Made by a program: the position numbers and the translations under genes
Origin: Spirulina subsalsa PCC 9445
Lineage (GTDB): Bacteria; Cyanobacteriota; Cyanobacteriia; Cyanobacteriales; Spirulinaceae
DNA length: 64,000 bases
NCBI RefSeq assembly: GCF_000314005.1
Contig: NZ_JH980292.1
Location: 5,154,292-5,218,291 of the forward strand
Direction of reading: 5' to 3'
The notes under the pieces: generated by a model
The model's input: the letters and a program-made list of their open reading frames with translations, nothing else
Told to the model about the DNA's origin: nothing
The model's database searches: none
Shown here: in pieces, positions 1 through 7,633 of the stretch
Position numbering within the stretch: position 1 is the first letter of the stretch
How the letters are laid out: every line of letters starts with the position of its first letter

Positions 1-34
1 AGTCTTCAATAATTTGGATTTCTTCGGGAGGCAT
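1..34 (-). CDS. 5' end of a gene running off the window (partial)
   Basis: An ATG on the minus strand at 34-32 opens a frame that stays open to the window edge and begins MPPEEIQIIED. It lies 73 nt downstream of xisI on the same strand and could be a further gene of that cluster. Only 11 codons are visible and there is no strong ribosome binding site, so this is tentative and no function can be given. Confidence 0.25.
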   Translation of the reverse strand, partial: MPPEEIQIIED

Positions 35-107
35 AATTTGAAATCAGCAATAGAGAGAAAAATTGGCACCCCTAACACACCGGGGAAGTGGTTCAGTGTT
101 GAATGTC

Positions 108-470
108 TTAAACACCGAGAGAAATAGGTTCTAACTGTGGCATTCCATAGCCAGTATAGGGGCGTTTATAGGGAGGATGTAGCCCTAAAACAATATCTTC
201 TGGTGGGACTCCCATCTTGACTAATGCTTGAGCAATATCGGTTTCTGTGCGATTGCGTTGAATCCAGATTTTCCCCTCCTTAATATCCAAATGCAGAAAG
301 CAAGTATAAACCGATTCAAGCTCAACCCAACCCAGATCAATCCAGAGGTAATGGTCGCCCTCGGAGTCAAAAATAAGTTGACTTTCGACATCAGATGTGC
401 TTGAATTATGACCCGATTGGGTTTGTAATAGGGTTTTAATACAGTGGCGATAATGTTCTAATTTATCCAT
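108..470 (-). CDS. xisI: XisI family protein (fdxN element excision controlling factor)
   Basis: A 120-residue protein of the XisI family, named after the factor needed for excision of the Anabaena fdxN element. Its recognisable features are an N-terminal helix (MDKLEHYRHCI), a central stretch with YLWIDLGW, and the C-terminal block GVPPEDIVLGLHPPYKRPYT that marks the family. Its start overlaps the end of xisH by 13 nt, so the two are translationally coupled. XisH/XisI pairs occur in many copies in cyanobacteria far from any fdxN element, so excision control cannot be assumed here. No excisase or recombinase gene is visible nearby. The family call is firm; the function is not. Confidence 0.9.
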   Translation of the reverse strand: MDKLEHYRHCIKTLLQTQSGHNSSTSDVESQLIFDSEGDHYLWIDLGWVELESVYTCFLHLDIKEGKIWIQRNRTETDIAQALVKMGVPPEDIVLGLHPPYKRPYTGYGMPQLEPISLGV

Positions 471-874
471 TGGGCAATCTCCGAGTGAATAGGATTATAA
501 ACAATCAGCTTAATCTGATAAGAACGGATAACTTCTTGGGGGAAACGCTCTCTAAAAAAAGCATTGAAGGCATCGGCGGGAACGGCTAAATACAACACTC
601 GCTCTGACTGCAACATCCTAAGAGCCGTCCGGTAATTGATAAACTGTCCAACGGCTAAATGAAAATCAGTAATGAGGGAGTTACTGATAAAACTCTTAAT
701 TTCAACCGCGATTTTTTCCGTCCCTTTGTTGGCAACTAAGAGACTATCCGCCGCTAAATCTATCTCCAGTTTAACCTGATCAATTTTGAGCAATAAAGGG
801 TCAGCCGTAATCTGCCATTGTTCCTTTTGTAGCCCTTCCTTAACTGCTTCATGAAACAGGTCTTTGGCTGCCAT
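458..874 (-). CDS. xisH: XisH family protein, restriction-endonuclease-like fold
   Basis: A 138-residue XisH protein. The core has the layout of a PD-(D/E)XK nuclease: E37 and D39 in KLEIDLAAD, then E58-I-K60 in IAVEIKSF, followed by a helix. That matches the family's known likeness to endonucleases. It is encoded 32 nt downstream of the large TPR-CHAT gene on the same strand and overlaps xisI, so the three probably form one transcript. A purine-rich stretch (AGGGGAAAAC) precedes the ATG. Whether it cuts DNA, works only with XisI, or serves as a toxin-like partner cannot be told from sequence. Confidence 0.9.
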   Translation of the reverse strand: MAAKDLFHEAVKEGLQKEQWQITADPLLLKIDQVKLEIDLAADSLLVANKGTEKIAVEIKSFISNSLITDFHLAVGQFINYRTALRMLQSERVLYLAVPADAFNAFFRERFPQEVIRSYQIKLIVYNPIHSEIAQWIN

Positions 875-906
875 GTTTTCCCCTAGTTTTCTCGCGGACG
901 CTTTTT

Positions 907-3900
907 CTATTCTAGCCCGTTGACGCGGAAGGCGGACCAGTAGAGACGCTGGTTAAAAGGAGTTTGGGGATTGTAGCGGTTAAGTCTGATTTGGCAACGG
1001 TCTAAATCGTCCTCTGAGAAGTCGAAGGTCTGCTTGCACCAGTTTAGGATTTGGGCGGGGGTGCAGGTGCGGAACCAAGTCTGGGCGGCTTTTAAGGCTT
1101 GGGGAATGGTGCGGTTGGGGGTGAGTTCTTCATGGAAGCGGACGGCTACAAAGGCAGTGGCGAAGTCATCGACGCACCAGAGGGTATCAACGACGGTGTT
1201 ACTTCCAGCATAAAGGAGGGCGTTGGCGAGGCCGATGTATTCGTCGGTGGTGCGGGTGTCGAGGCGGCCGGTTTCGCAGGCGGAGAGGATGACGAGGCGG
1301 CAGGCCAGTTTCAGGTTGCGGTAGATTTCGGCGGCGGTGAGGCCTTGGTGTTCGGTGTCGAAGCGGCGGCCATCCCGGAGGGTGAGGGTGCGATCGCCGT
1401 CGGGGGGGGCGGGTTTGTCTCCGGCGAGGATCAGGGCGGAGTTGAGGGGGTTGGTGCTGTTGAAGCCGCCATGACAGGCGAAATGGATGATTTCGCTGTT
1501 TTCCAGTTGGGCGCGGGTGGTGGGTTGGGCGAAGGCGGGTTTATTGGCGGCGGCGTGTTTGAGGATGTGGGCGGGGTCGAAGCGGCGGCGGATGAGGTCA
1601 ATTTCTACGTCGGTATAGGGGAGGTCTTGGGTGGGGTTTTGGATGGCGAAGAAGGGGGCGGTGGTTTGGGGGCGGGGGCGGTTGTACAGGTAGGCGAGAA
1701 TTTGGCAACTGGGGGCATAGCGCACCCCTTTTTCAAAACAATCCTGTAGGGGCGCAATGCTTGCGCCCTCTGGATTTGTGGCGGTTTGGATCGGGATGGT
1801 GAGGGCGTGGAGGGGGAAGAGGTGGAGGTAGAGGTGGGGGATGAGGATGAGGTGATCGCAGGGGTTGGGGCGATGGGTGAGAAGTTGGGGGAGGTCGAGG
1901 AGTTGGGCGAGGTGGTCGAGGCGTTGATCGAGGGCTTCGTACCAACTGTTTTGGCGGTAGTCGTCGTTATAGGTTTGGTTGAATTGGTCGAGGGCTTGGC
2001 GTTGGGCGGGGCTGTAGCGGTGGGGGTGGATGTGGGTTTGGCTGTTTTGGTGGGTGATCAGGAAGGCGTAGGCTCCAAGGTCGGAGTCTTGGGGGAGGAA
2101 CCATTGGAGGATGGCGGTGGTGTTGTTGAGGAGTTGGCTGAAGTCGGGGAGTTCAGGTTTGACGGTTTCAAAGGCGTTGAAGGTAGGGTCGTTGATTTCG
2201 GCCAGGAGGGCTTTGCGTTGTTGGATGAGGGTGAGGAGGGGGGTGGTTTGGGGGGCGGGGTTGGGGAGGTTGTGGCTGCGTTGGCCGGGTTGGGGGTTGG
2301 TGGGGTCGGTGGGGGGTTGGTCGTTGAGGGCGTATTGCAGGGCGGCGATTTCGCGGTTGAGTTGTTGGTAGCGTTGGATTTGGTCGGGGGTGGCGTTTTG
2401 GGGGAGGCGGTTGGCGTTGTGGAGGAGTTCGGTGAAGGTGCGGGCTTTGCTGCGTTCGACGGTGAGGAGGGCTTGTTCGTAGCGTTGGAGTTGGAAGCAG
2501 GCTTGGATCATGCGCCCGTAGAGGGGGAGGGCATCGGCGATCAGTTGTTGTTTGGTTTGGGGGTTGGTGGCCCAGTCGCGGCTTTGTTCGACGGCGCGGA
2601 TGGCGTTGTCGTAGCCTTCGATGGCGATTTCCCAGTTTTGGAGGTTGTAGCCGAGGTCGCCGAGGTTGCGCCCGGTTCTGAGGCAGTCTAGGGGGAAGGA
2701 GGAGGGGGTGTAGACTTCTAAGGCGGCCTGGTAGCAGTTAATTGCGGTTGCGGCCTGACCTTGTTGCTCGTAGGCAGCCCCCAAGTTATTTTGAGTTGTT
2801 GCCCATTCATAGGGAAATGCCTTGCGGGTGAGGACTTCTAAGGCGGATTGGAAGCAGCGAATCGCCGACTCGATATTGTCGGTTCGCTCTCCCCGGATGC
2901 GTCTCCAGTAGGCAGCCCCCAAGTTCATTTGAGTCCTTGCCCATTCATAGGGAAATGCCGTGCGGGTGTAGACTTCTAAGGCAGCTTGGAAACAGCGAAG
3001 TGCCTCCTCAATATTGTCCGCTCGCTTTCTCTGGATGCGGTTTGAGTGGGCAATCGCCAAGTTATTTTCAGCCCTTGCCCAATCTTCAGGAAAAGCGTTA
3101 CGCAGGCGGACTTCTAAGGCGACTTGGAAGCGGCGAATAGCTTCCTCAATGATATTGTTGGCTCGCTCTCTCCGGATGATACGGATTTGGTAGGCAGTCG
3201 CCAAGTTATTTTGAGGATCTGGCCATTTTTCGGGAAATGACGTGCGGCTGTAGAATTCTAAAGCGACTTGGAAGCGGCGAATTGCCTCCTTGATGATATT
3301 GTTAGCTCCTTTTCCCCGGATGCGGTTACTATAGGCATTCCCCAAGTTATTTTGAGTCTTTGCCCAATCTTCGGGAAAGGCGGTACGGGTGAAGACTTCT
3401 AAGGCGGCTTGGTAGCAGCGAATCCCCTCCTCGATATTGTCGGCTCGCTCTCCCCGGATGCGGTTACGGTAGGCTTCTCCCAAGTTCATTTGAGTCGTTG
3501 CCCAATATTGGGGAAAGGCAGTGCGGGTCAAGACTTCTAAAGCCGCTTGGAAGTAACGAATCCCCTCCTCGATATTGTCGGCTCGCTCTCCCCGGATGCG
3601 GTTACGGTAGGCATTCCCCAAGTTATTTTGAGTCCTTGCCCAATCTTCGGGAAAGGCGGTGCGGGTGCGGACTTCTAAGGCGGCTTGGTAGTAGCGAATC
3701 CCCTCCTCGATATTGTCGGCTCGCTCTCCCCGGATGCGGTCACAGTAGGCAGTCCCCAAGTTATTTTGAGTCTTTGCCCAATCTTCGGGAAATGCAGTGC
3801 AGGTGAAGACTTCTAAGGCAGCTTGGTAGTAGCGAATCCCCTCCTCGATATTGTCGGCTCGCTCTCCCCGGATGCGGTCACAGTAGGCAGTCCCCAAGTT

Positions 3901-4353
3901 ATTTTGAGTCTTTGCCCAATCTTCGGGAAATGCAGTGCAGGTGAAGACTTCTAAGGCAGCTTGGAAGCAGCGAATCCCCCGCTCGATATTTTCGGCTCGC
4001 TCTCCGCGCAGACGATTCCAGTAAGCAACCGCCAAACTGTTTTGAATCGTTGCCCAAGCTTCGGGATTATCTTGACAGTCCCAAAAATCTAGGGCTTTGA
4101 TGTAAATCGCAATGGCAATTTCTACATTAATCGCCCGTTGACCGTGGGGAAATTGCTGCACCAAATTGGCAAAATTGAACAAACCACTGATGTTGCTGCG
4201 AGTGGCAAAGGCGGGAATGAGTGCGATCAGATCCTCATTCAGCTTGTCTTGCTGGCGTTCAAGGAAGGGATAAACAACGGAGGGATTAAAGCTGCTCTCA
4301 TAGGTCAAGCGCAGAGCTTCTTGTAAAAACGCTTCGTACTGTTCCATCGCCAC
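907..4353 (-). CDS. TPR-CHAT protein (caspase-like peptidase domain with tetratricopeptide repeats)
   Basis: A 1148-residue protein. The N-terminal 85 residues have no recognised domain. Roughly residues 85-560 hold about ten TPR-type repeats with a 46-residue (138-nt) period, each built on WAxTQNNLGxAY and a GERADNIEEGIRYYQAALEV block. Residues about 570-690 continue as helices. The C-terminal 300 residues are a CHAT domain with the catalytic pair visible: His961 in HFACHGG and Cys1026 in LSACETG. CHAT proteases cut protein partners, and TPRs usually bind the partner or trigger. Two repeats are almost identical in DNA, a sign of recent unit duplication. A short palindrome found elsewhere in the window (1747-1769) is read in frame as GASIAPL. 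xisH follows after 32 nt. No signal peptide is visible, so it is probably cytoplasmic. Confidence 0.9.
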   Translation of the reverse strand: MAMEQYEAFLQEALRLTYESSFNPSVVYPFLERQQDKLNEDLIALIPAFATRSNISGLFNFANLVQQFPHGQRAINVEIAIAIYIKALDFWDCQDNPEAWATIQNSLAVAYWNRLRGERAENIERGIRCFQAALEVFTCTAFPEDWAKTQNNLGTAYCDRIRGERADNIEEGIRYYQAALEVFTCTAFPEDWAKTQNNLGTAYCDRIRGERADNIEEGIRYYQAALEVRTRTAFPEDWARTQNNLGNAYRNRIRGERADNIEEGIRYFQAALEVLTRTAFPQYWATTQMNLGEAYRNRIRGERADNIEEGIRCYQAALEVFTRTAFPEDWAKTQNNLGNAYSNRIRGKGANNIIKEAIRRFQVALEFYSRTSFPEKWPDPQNNLATAYQIRIIRRERANNIIEEAIRRFQVALEVRLRNAFPEDWARAENNLAIAHSNRIQRKRADNIEEALRCFQAALEVYTRTAFPYEWARTQMNLGAAYWRRIRGERTDNIESAIRCFQSALEVLTRKAFPYEWATTQNNLGAAYEQQGQAATAINCYQAALEVYTPSSFPLDCLRTGRNLGDLGYNLQNWEIAIEGYDNAIRAVEQSRDWATNPQTKQQLIADALPLYGRMIQACFQLQRYEQALLTVERSKARTFTELLHNANRLPQNATPDQIQRYQQLNREIAALQYALNDQPPTDPTNPQPGQRSHNLPNPAPQTTPLLTLIQQRKALLAEINDPTFNAFETVKPELPDFSQLLNNTTAILQWFLPQDSDLGAYAFLITHQNSQTHIHPHRYSPAQRQALDQFNQTYNDDYRQNSWYEALDQRLDHLAQLLDLPQLLTHRPNPCDHLILIPHLYLHLFPLHALTIPIQTATNPEGASIAPLQDCFEKGVRYAPSCQILAYLYNRPRPQTTAPFFAIQNPTQDLPYTDVEIDLIRRRFDPAHILKHAAANKPAFAQPTTRAQLENSEIIHFACHGGFNSTNPLNSALILAGDKPAPPDGDRTLTLRDGRRFDTEHQGLTAAEIYRNLKLACRLVILSACETGRLDTRTTDEYIGLANALLYAGSNTVVDTLWCVDDFATAFVAVRFHEELTPNRTIPQALKAAQTWFRTCTPAQILNWCKQTFDFSEDDLDRCQIRLNRYNPQTPFNQRLYWSAFRVNGLE
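1747..1769. repeat. Short palindromic repeat inside the CHAT coding sequence
   Basis: The palindrome TAGGGGCGCAATGCTTGCGC followed by CCT occurs here inside the CHAT gene and again in non-coding DNA at 51112-51135. Here it is read in frame as GASIAPL and breaks nothing. Confidence 0.75.
2700..4020 (-). repeat. 138-bp tandem repeats encoding TPR units
   Basis: The TPR part of the CHAT gene is a tandem array with a 138-bp period. The same text (cacagtaggc, then agtccccaagttattttgag) returns at 3741 and 3879, and a diverged copy at 3603. The two copies at about 3741-4016 are almost identical over the whole unit; the outer units have diverged. This is coding repetition and not a CRISPR array. 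Confidence 0.85.
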
Positions 4354-4379
4354 ACCACCAGCAAAGACATCCCCCCCAT

Positions 4380-4480
4380 TTTAACCCCCCAACCCCGAAA
4401 CCGGGTTGCGTTCATCCCCTCGTTTGCCCCCCAACCCCTACCAAAAACCCGGTTTCTCACCTCAAGCCTGAAACCGGGTT
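4380..4480. repeat. REP-like palindrome cluster (GAAACCGGGTTTC), group 1
   Basis: Three copies of the AGAAACCGGGTT / AACCCGGTTTCT arms lie here between the CHAT gene and the first toxin-antitoxin module. Alternating orientation lets neighbouring arms pair into long hairpins. The linkers (gcgttcatcc, cctaccaaaa, cacctcaagcc) recur in the other clusters. Confidence 0.8.
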
Positions 4481-4556
4481 TCTTGCACCAACCCCTTACC
4501 CCCCGAACCCCCTCCCCAACAAGTACAATTAAAACAACCCACAACTGAGGTAGATC

Positions 4557-4781
4557 ATGAGTCCTCTCCTAGAAAAAGTCTTAGCAGAAATTACCCAACT
4601 CAATCAGCAAGAACAGCGACAACTGATCTCCTACCTCATTACCCACTATCAACAACAGCCCCACCCATTAACAAACCCAACCATCAGCCGCAAAAACCTC
4701 TTTGGCTGTATGCAAGGCAAAATCAAAATTGCCGACGACTTTAACGCCCCCCTCAAAGACTTTGCCGAGTACATGGAATGA
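4557..4781 (+). CDS. Antitoxin, DUF2281/VapB-like
   Basis: A 74-residue acidic protein with an N-terminal helical part (LLEKVLAEITQLNQQEQRQL) and the C-terminal tail FGCMQGKIKIADDFNAPL typical of small antitoxins paired with PIN toxins; such tails usually bind the toxin. Its ATG overlaps the start of the PIN gene downstream by 4 nt (ATGA), the usual coupling in type II modules. A TACAAT box at about 4525 could be its -10 element. Confidence 0.75.
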   Translation: MSPLLEKVLAEITQLNQQEQRQLISYLITHYQQQPHPLTNPTISRKNLFGCMQGKIKIADDFNAPLKDFAEYME

Positions 4782-5164
4782 AACTATTGTTAGATACACA
4801 CATCTTTATTTGGCTTATCGATGGCAATTCAAACCTTAGCCAAACCGCAAAACAAGCCATCGAAGATCAAAAAAACACCCTACATCTCAGCATTGCTAGC
4901 CTCTGGGAAATAACCATTAAAACAAGCCTGGGTAAACTCGAACTTGCTATCCCACTCGAACAAATTTTAATGAACTATATCCTTCCCAGCGGTATTGAAA
5001 TTTTACCGATTTATCTTCCACACTTATTAACCCTAAAAACTCTACCGTTCCATCATCGAGATCCCTTTGATCGATTGTTAATTGCCCAAGCCAAATCGGA
5101 AACATTCGCATTGGTATCAGAAGACCGTATATTTAAGCAATATGACGTAGAAATATTTTGGTGA
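4778..5164 (+). CDS. PIN-domain toxin, VapC-like
   Basis: A 128-residue PIN-domain protein, probably a type II toxin that cleaves RNA. The acidic residues of the PIN active site are visible: D6 in LLLDTH, E44 in SLWEI, D95/D98 in HHRDPFDRLL and D116 in VSEDRIF. The length is normal for a VapC-like toxin. It follows its antitoxin with a 4-nt overlap and ends 1 nt from the convergent nucleotidyltransferase gene. The target RNA cannot be told from sequence. Confidence 0.85.
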   Translation: MKLLLDTHIFIWLIDGNSNLSQTAKQAIEDQKNTLHLSIASLWEITIKTSLGKLELAIPLEQILMNYILPSGIEILPIYLPHLLTLKTLPFHHRDPFDRLLIAQAKSETFALVSEDRIFKQYDVEIFW

Positions 5165-5165
5165 T

Positions 5166-5492
5166 TTATAAATAAATTCCCTCTCGATGAACATTCAGTA
5201 AAAAAGGACTTTTTTCGTGATTAAACCGAAAATCAGAAATAAAAGCACGGGAAATTACCGTATCATACCTTAAAGACAACTCTTGAATAAACTCACTCGT
5301 TCTCTCAATTTCCTGAGCATAGTCAAAACCCGACTGCAAAACAATCAACAAATCAATATCTGAATCAAGCCGCGCTTCCCCCCTTGCCTGAGAACCATAC
5401 AACACAATCTGACTCACCCGCTCCTGATAATGCACCCCAAACCAACCCTTGATCAACTCAATAATTTCCGATAAATTTTGATGTTGCATCAC
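5166..5492 (-). CDS. MNT-type nucleotidyltransferase domain protein
   Basis: A 108-residue minimal nucleotidyltransferase. The signature GSQARGEARLDSDIDLLIV gives the GSxAxG nucleotide loop and the DxD metal-binding pair. Such proteins are normally the antitoxin half of a HEPN/MNT module, where MNT modifies and silences the HEPN RNase. No HEPN gene lies on either side: upstream is REP-like repeat DNA and downstream is the convergent PIN gene. It is therefore an orphan by context. Confidence 0.85.
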   Translation of the reverse strand: MMQHQNLSEIIELIKGWFGVHYQERVSQIVLYGSQARGEARLDSDIDLLIVLQSGFDYAQEIERTSEFIQELSLRYDTVISRAFISDFRFNHEKSPFLLNVHREGIYL

Positions 5493-5559
5493 ACGAAATT
5501 TGTCCCTAGCGCAAAAATTCTAATCACCTCAGCCATTGCCACACCATCAGCAAAGACAT

Positions 5560-5600
5560 CCCCCCCATTTTAACCCCCAACCCCGAAACCGGGTTTCTTC
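5560..5600. repeat. REP-like palindrome, group 2
   Basis: One copy of CGAAACCGGGTTTCTTCC with the upstream linker ccatcagcaaagacatcccc, which also precedes group 1 at about 4355-4380. The two loci therefore share more than the palindrome, as expected for copied elements. Confidence 0.7.
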
Positions 5601-5674
5601 CGTAGAGGCAATCCTCAATAGGTCTAAAATCAGCAATACTAGATCCAGTCAGCATCAAAAGGAGTAGAGTCGCC

Positions 5675-5875
5675 ATGACCGAATTACTCGAAAGTGCGAT
5701 CGCCCGATTACAAACCTTGTCCGAAAGTGAGCAAAATGCGATCGCTGCCATCATCCTAGAAGAAATTGAGGATGAGCGCCGTTGGGATGAAGCCTTCTCA
5801 CGTTCTCCGGATCTTCTGGCTCAACTCGCCGCTTCAGCAATGGCTGAATATCATGGGGGCAAAACTAACAACTAG
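5675..5875 (+). CDS. Small antitoxin-like protein without a toxin partner
   Basis: A 66-residue acidic helical protein with the pattern of cyanobacterial RelB/ParD-like antitoxins (LSESEQNAIAAIILEEIEDE, then RWDEAFSRSPDLLAQLA and AEYHGGKT). It has a good ribosome binding site (AAGGAG) 11 nt before the ATG. Related proteins usually run on after GKT and are followed by a toxin gene. Here the frame stops two residues later and repeat DNA follows, so the toxin has been lost or was never present. Confidence 0.6.
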   Translation: MTELLESAIARLQTLSESEQNAIAAIILEEIEDERRWDEAFSRSPDLLAQLAASAMAEYHGGKTNN

Positions 5876-5944
5876 CTCAAATTCTTCTTTGGTCATTTTA
5901 CACACCTGCTTACAACTGTTTATTTTACCCCCCTTCCCCCCCCA

Positions 5945-6090
5945 AGCCAAGAAACCGGGTTGTGTCCATCCTCTCGTTTGCCCCCCAAATCCCTACCAAA
6001 AACCCGGTTTCCGACCTCAAGCCCGAAACCGGGTTTCTTGCACCAACCCCTTACCCACCATCACCCCCCTGAAACCCGGTTTCTTTCCCA
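5945..6090. repeat. REP-like palindrome cluster, group 3
   Basis: Four GAAACCGGGTTTC-type arms in alternating orientation sit between the orphan antitoxin and the end of the second PIN gene. Spacing and linker text match the clusters at 4380, 6750 and 7410. Confidence 0.8.
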
Positions 6091-6093
6091 CCA

Positions 6094-6504
6094 CTAGCCA
6101 CTCGACTTAGGACTGATAAGGACAAGTTCAGGGAAATAGGTTTGGTAACGGGTAGCATCACGAGTGAGCAGATTGTACCCAGACACAACCCCATGAGCAC
6201 CAATATAGAAATCCGGTAAAGGCGATCTTTTCACACCACCCCTACGACGATAGGCTAAAAAAGCCTGACCCGCTAAAAATGCCGCCTCATAAAGTAATCC
6301 ATCCCTCTGAAAAAAGCGAAATACTGATTCCACCTCCGTCACAGCCTTAAACCCAATCGAAACTTCCGCATAAATAATCGGGTTGATATGCAATGTTCCA
6401 CTCTCAGCACAATCAGCCAATTGTGCGGCTGACCAGTCAAACCAATAAGGATCTTCAGTTAAGACATCCAGAATCACATTACTATCCACGAGGAAATCCG
6501 TCAT
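6094..6504 (-). CDS. PIN-domain toxin, VapC-like (second module)
   Basis: A 136-residue PIN-domain protein, probably an RNA-cleaving toxin. The active-site acids are recognisable: D7 in FLVDSNVILDVL, the E of IIYAEVSIGF, the D of LPDFYIGAHG, and the D of LLTRDATRYQTYFP. It starts inside the last codons of its antitoxin (4-nt overlap). It belongs to a different PIN subgroup from the protein at 4778, so the two modules are not recent duplicates. Its 3' end borders REP-like palindromes. Confidence 0.85.
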   Translation of the reverse strand: MTDFLVDSNVILDVLTEDPYWFDWSAAQLADCAESGTLHINPIIYAEVSIGFKAVTEVESVFRFFQRDGLLYEAAFLAGQAFLAYRRRGGVKRSPLPDFYIGAHGVVSGYNLLTRDATRYQTYFPELVLISPKSSG

Positions 6505-6716
6505 TCCTCACCCCGCGTTAAACTCAAAATCTCATCAGTACTCAGATCCCCCGTCGCCTTTCCTCGCAGACTCGCAATTAAATTTGCTCCTTGATGCGAA
6601 TTATTTTGATACCGCCAAGCCAAAAAATCTAAAAATATTTTCGCCTCATCCAGAGCAGGCTGGGGCAGATTACGCAAAATCGCTAAAATTTCAGTTTCCG
6701 TAGTGAGCATCGTCAA
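6501..6716 (-). CDS. Antitoxin, DUF2281/VapB-like (second module)
   Basis: A 71-residue protein preceding a PIN toxin with a 4-nt overlap. The N-terminal helix (ILRNLPQPALDEAKIFLDFL) is common in DUF2281-type antitoxins; the C-terminal tail (SLRGKATGDLSTDEILSLTR) would be the toxin-binding part. Two start codons are possible, two residues apart. Probably represses its own promoter, as is usual for such modules; no operator was identified. Confidence 0.75.
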   Translation of the reverse strand: MTMLTTETEILAILRNLPQPALDEAKIFLDFLAWRYQNNSHQGANLIASLRGKATGDLSTDEILSLTRGEE

Positions 6717-6749
6717 TTTTTCAGAATACTACCCCCAATTCTACCCCAT

Positions 6750-7045
6750 TCCCAAAATCGAGAAACCGGGTTGCGCTTATCCCTCATTTTCCCCCAACCC
6801 CTCCCAAAAACCCGGTTTCTCACCTCAAGGCCGAAACCGGGTTTCTTGCACCAACCCCTTACCCACCATCACCCCCCTGAAACCCGGTTTCTTTCCCCCC
6901 ACTAACCAAGAAACCGGGTTGCGTTTATCTTCTTGTTTTCTCCTAAATCCCTACCAAAAACGCGGTTTCTGATCTCAAGGCTGAAACCGGGTTTCTTGCA
7001 CCAACCCCTTGCCCCCCATCACCCCCCCTGAAACCCGGTTTCTAA
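6750..7045. repeat. REP-like palindrome cluster, group 4
   Basis: Eight AAACCGGGTT or AACCCGGTTT arms in about 290 bp, the densest cluster in the window. The 120-150 bp units repeat with nearly constant linkers (gcaccaaccccttacccacc, ccctaccaaaaa). One arm is degenerate (aaaaacgcggtttct). The cluster directly abuts the 3' end of the truncated RAYT transposase. Confidence 0.85.
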
Positions 7046-7052
7046 CTGCTTG

Positions 7053-7385
7053 TTATTCATCGAACATTAAATGCTGAATCGCAGTAGTTTGGATCGAACT
7101 TTCTACAAATAAACGGTAATTGGCGGCTGACTCAAAATAACCCTGCATTGCATCCAACTTAGGTAAACTTCCCCGTCGTAGCCCTAAATATTCTGGATAA
7201 CTCGAAAACTCCCAATCTTCAGGTCGATTGACGAGGTTTGCTTTCACCGGGTTTAAATGAATGTACCGGGTTAACTGCCATAAATACTCATCTGAATCAA
7301 CAGCGATCGCTTGAAATCGACCCTGAAATAAACTACCCACTCGTCGATATCGCTGGTTGATGGCTTTTGTATAAGATAATCCAAA
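7053..7385 (-). pseudogene. Truncated REP-associated tyrosine transposase (RAYT / Y1_Tnp family)
   Basis: The frame open from 7385 to the stop at 7053 encodes the C-terminal part of a RAYT transposase: SYTKAINQRYRRVGSLFQGRF, then YIHLNPVKANLVNRPEDW and FSSYPEYLG, all family landmarks. A stop codon (7386-7388) closes the frame upstream, and the N-terminal half with the HUH metal site is missing, so it is dead. RAYTs are single-strand transposases that act on REP palindromes. This one is flanked on both sides by the GAAACCGGGTTTC palindromes, as expected of a decayed REPtron. Confidence 0.85.
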
Positions 7386-7404
7386 CTACTGGGATCACCT
7401 TTAG

Positions 7405-7550
7405 ACAACAAGAAACCGGGTTGCGTTCATTTTCTCATTTCCTCCCAACTCCTACCAAAAACCCGGTTTCTGACCTCAAGCCTGAAACCGGGTTGCACCC
7501 ATCCCCTCGTTTTCCCCCAAACCCCTAACAAAAACCCGGTTTCTGAACTC
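7405..7550. repeat. REP-like palindrome cluster, group 5
   Basis: Four palindrome arms upstream of the truncated RAYT and before uvrC. Downstream of it, AGTAGTACAATCAAAGCAATCC resembles the AAGTACAATTAAAACAACC that follows group 1 before the first antitoxin. The repeat edge may thus carry a TACAAT promoter-like box. Confidence 0.8.
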
Positions 7551-7633
7551 ATCCCTCCCTAAACCCTGCCCAAGTAGTACAATCAAAGCAATCCAAAAGG
7601 TAACTCGTTTTCTGTTTCATCACCTGTTGACCC

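Noticed and set aside
1099..2691. Long plus-strand frames rich in Gly and Val opposite the CHAT gene
   Set aside because: They mirror the GC-rich CHAT coding strand, have biased composition and no motif; the minus-strand gene has clear domains.
2700..4020. Regular 138-bp repeats considered as a CRISPR array
   Set aside because: The period is coding and in frame with TPR motifs; there are no unique spacers and no cas genes.
4305..4544. A 79-codon minus frame before the CHAT gene
   Set aside because: It only translates the GAAACCGGGTTTC repeats (KPGFRLEVRNRV-like text), which recurs wherever the repeat is read.
6703..6972. An 89-codon plus frame (KPGFSPQGRNRVSC...)
   Set aside because: It is the repeat cluster read through, with no ribosome binding site and no conserved protein.
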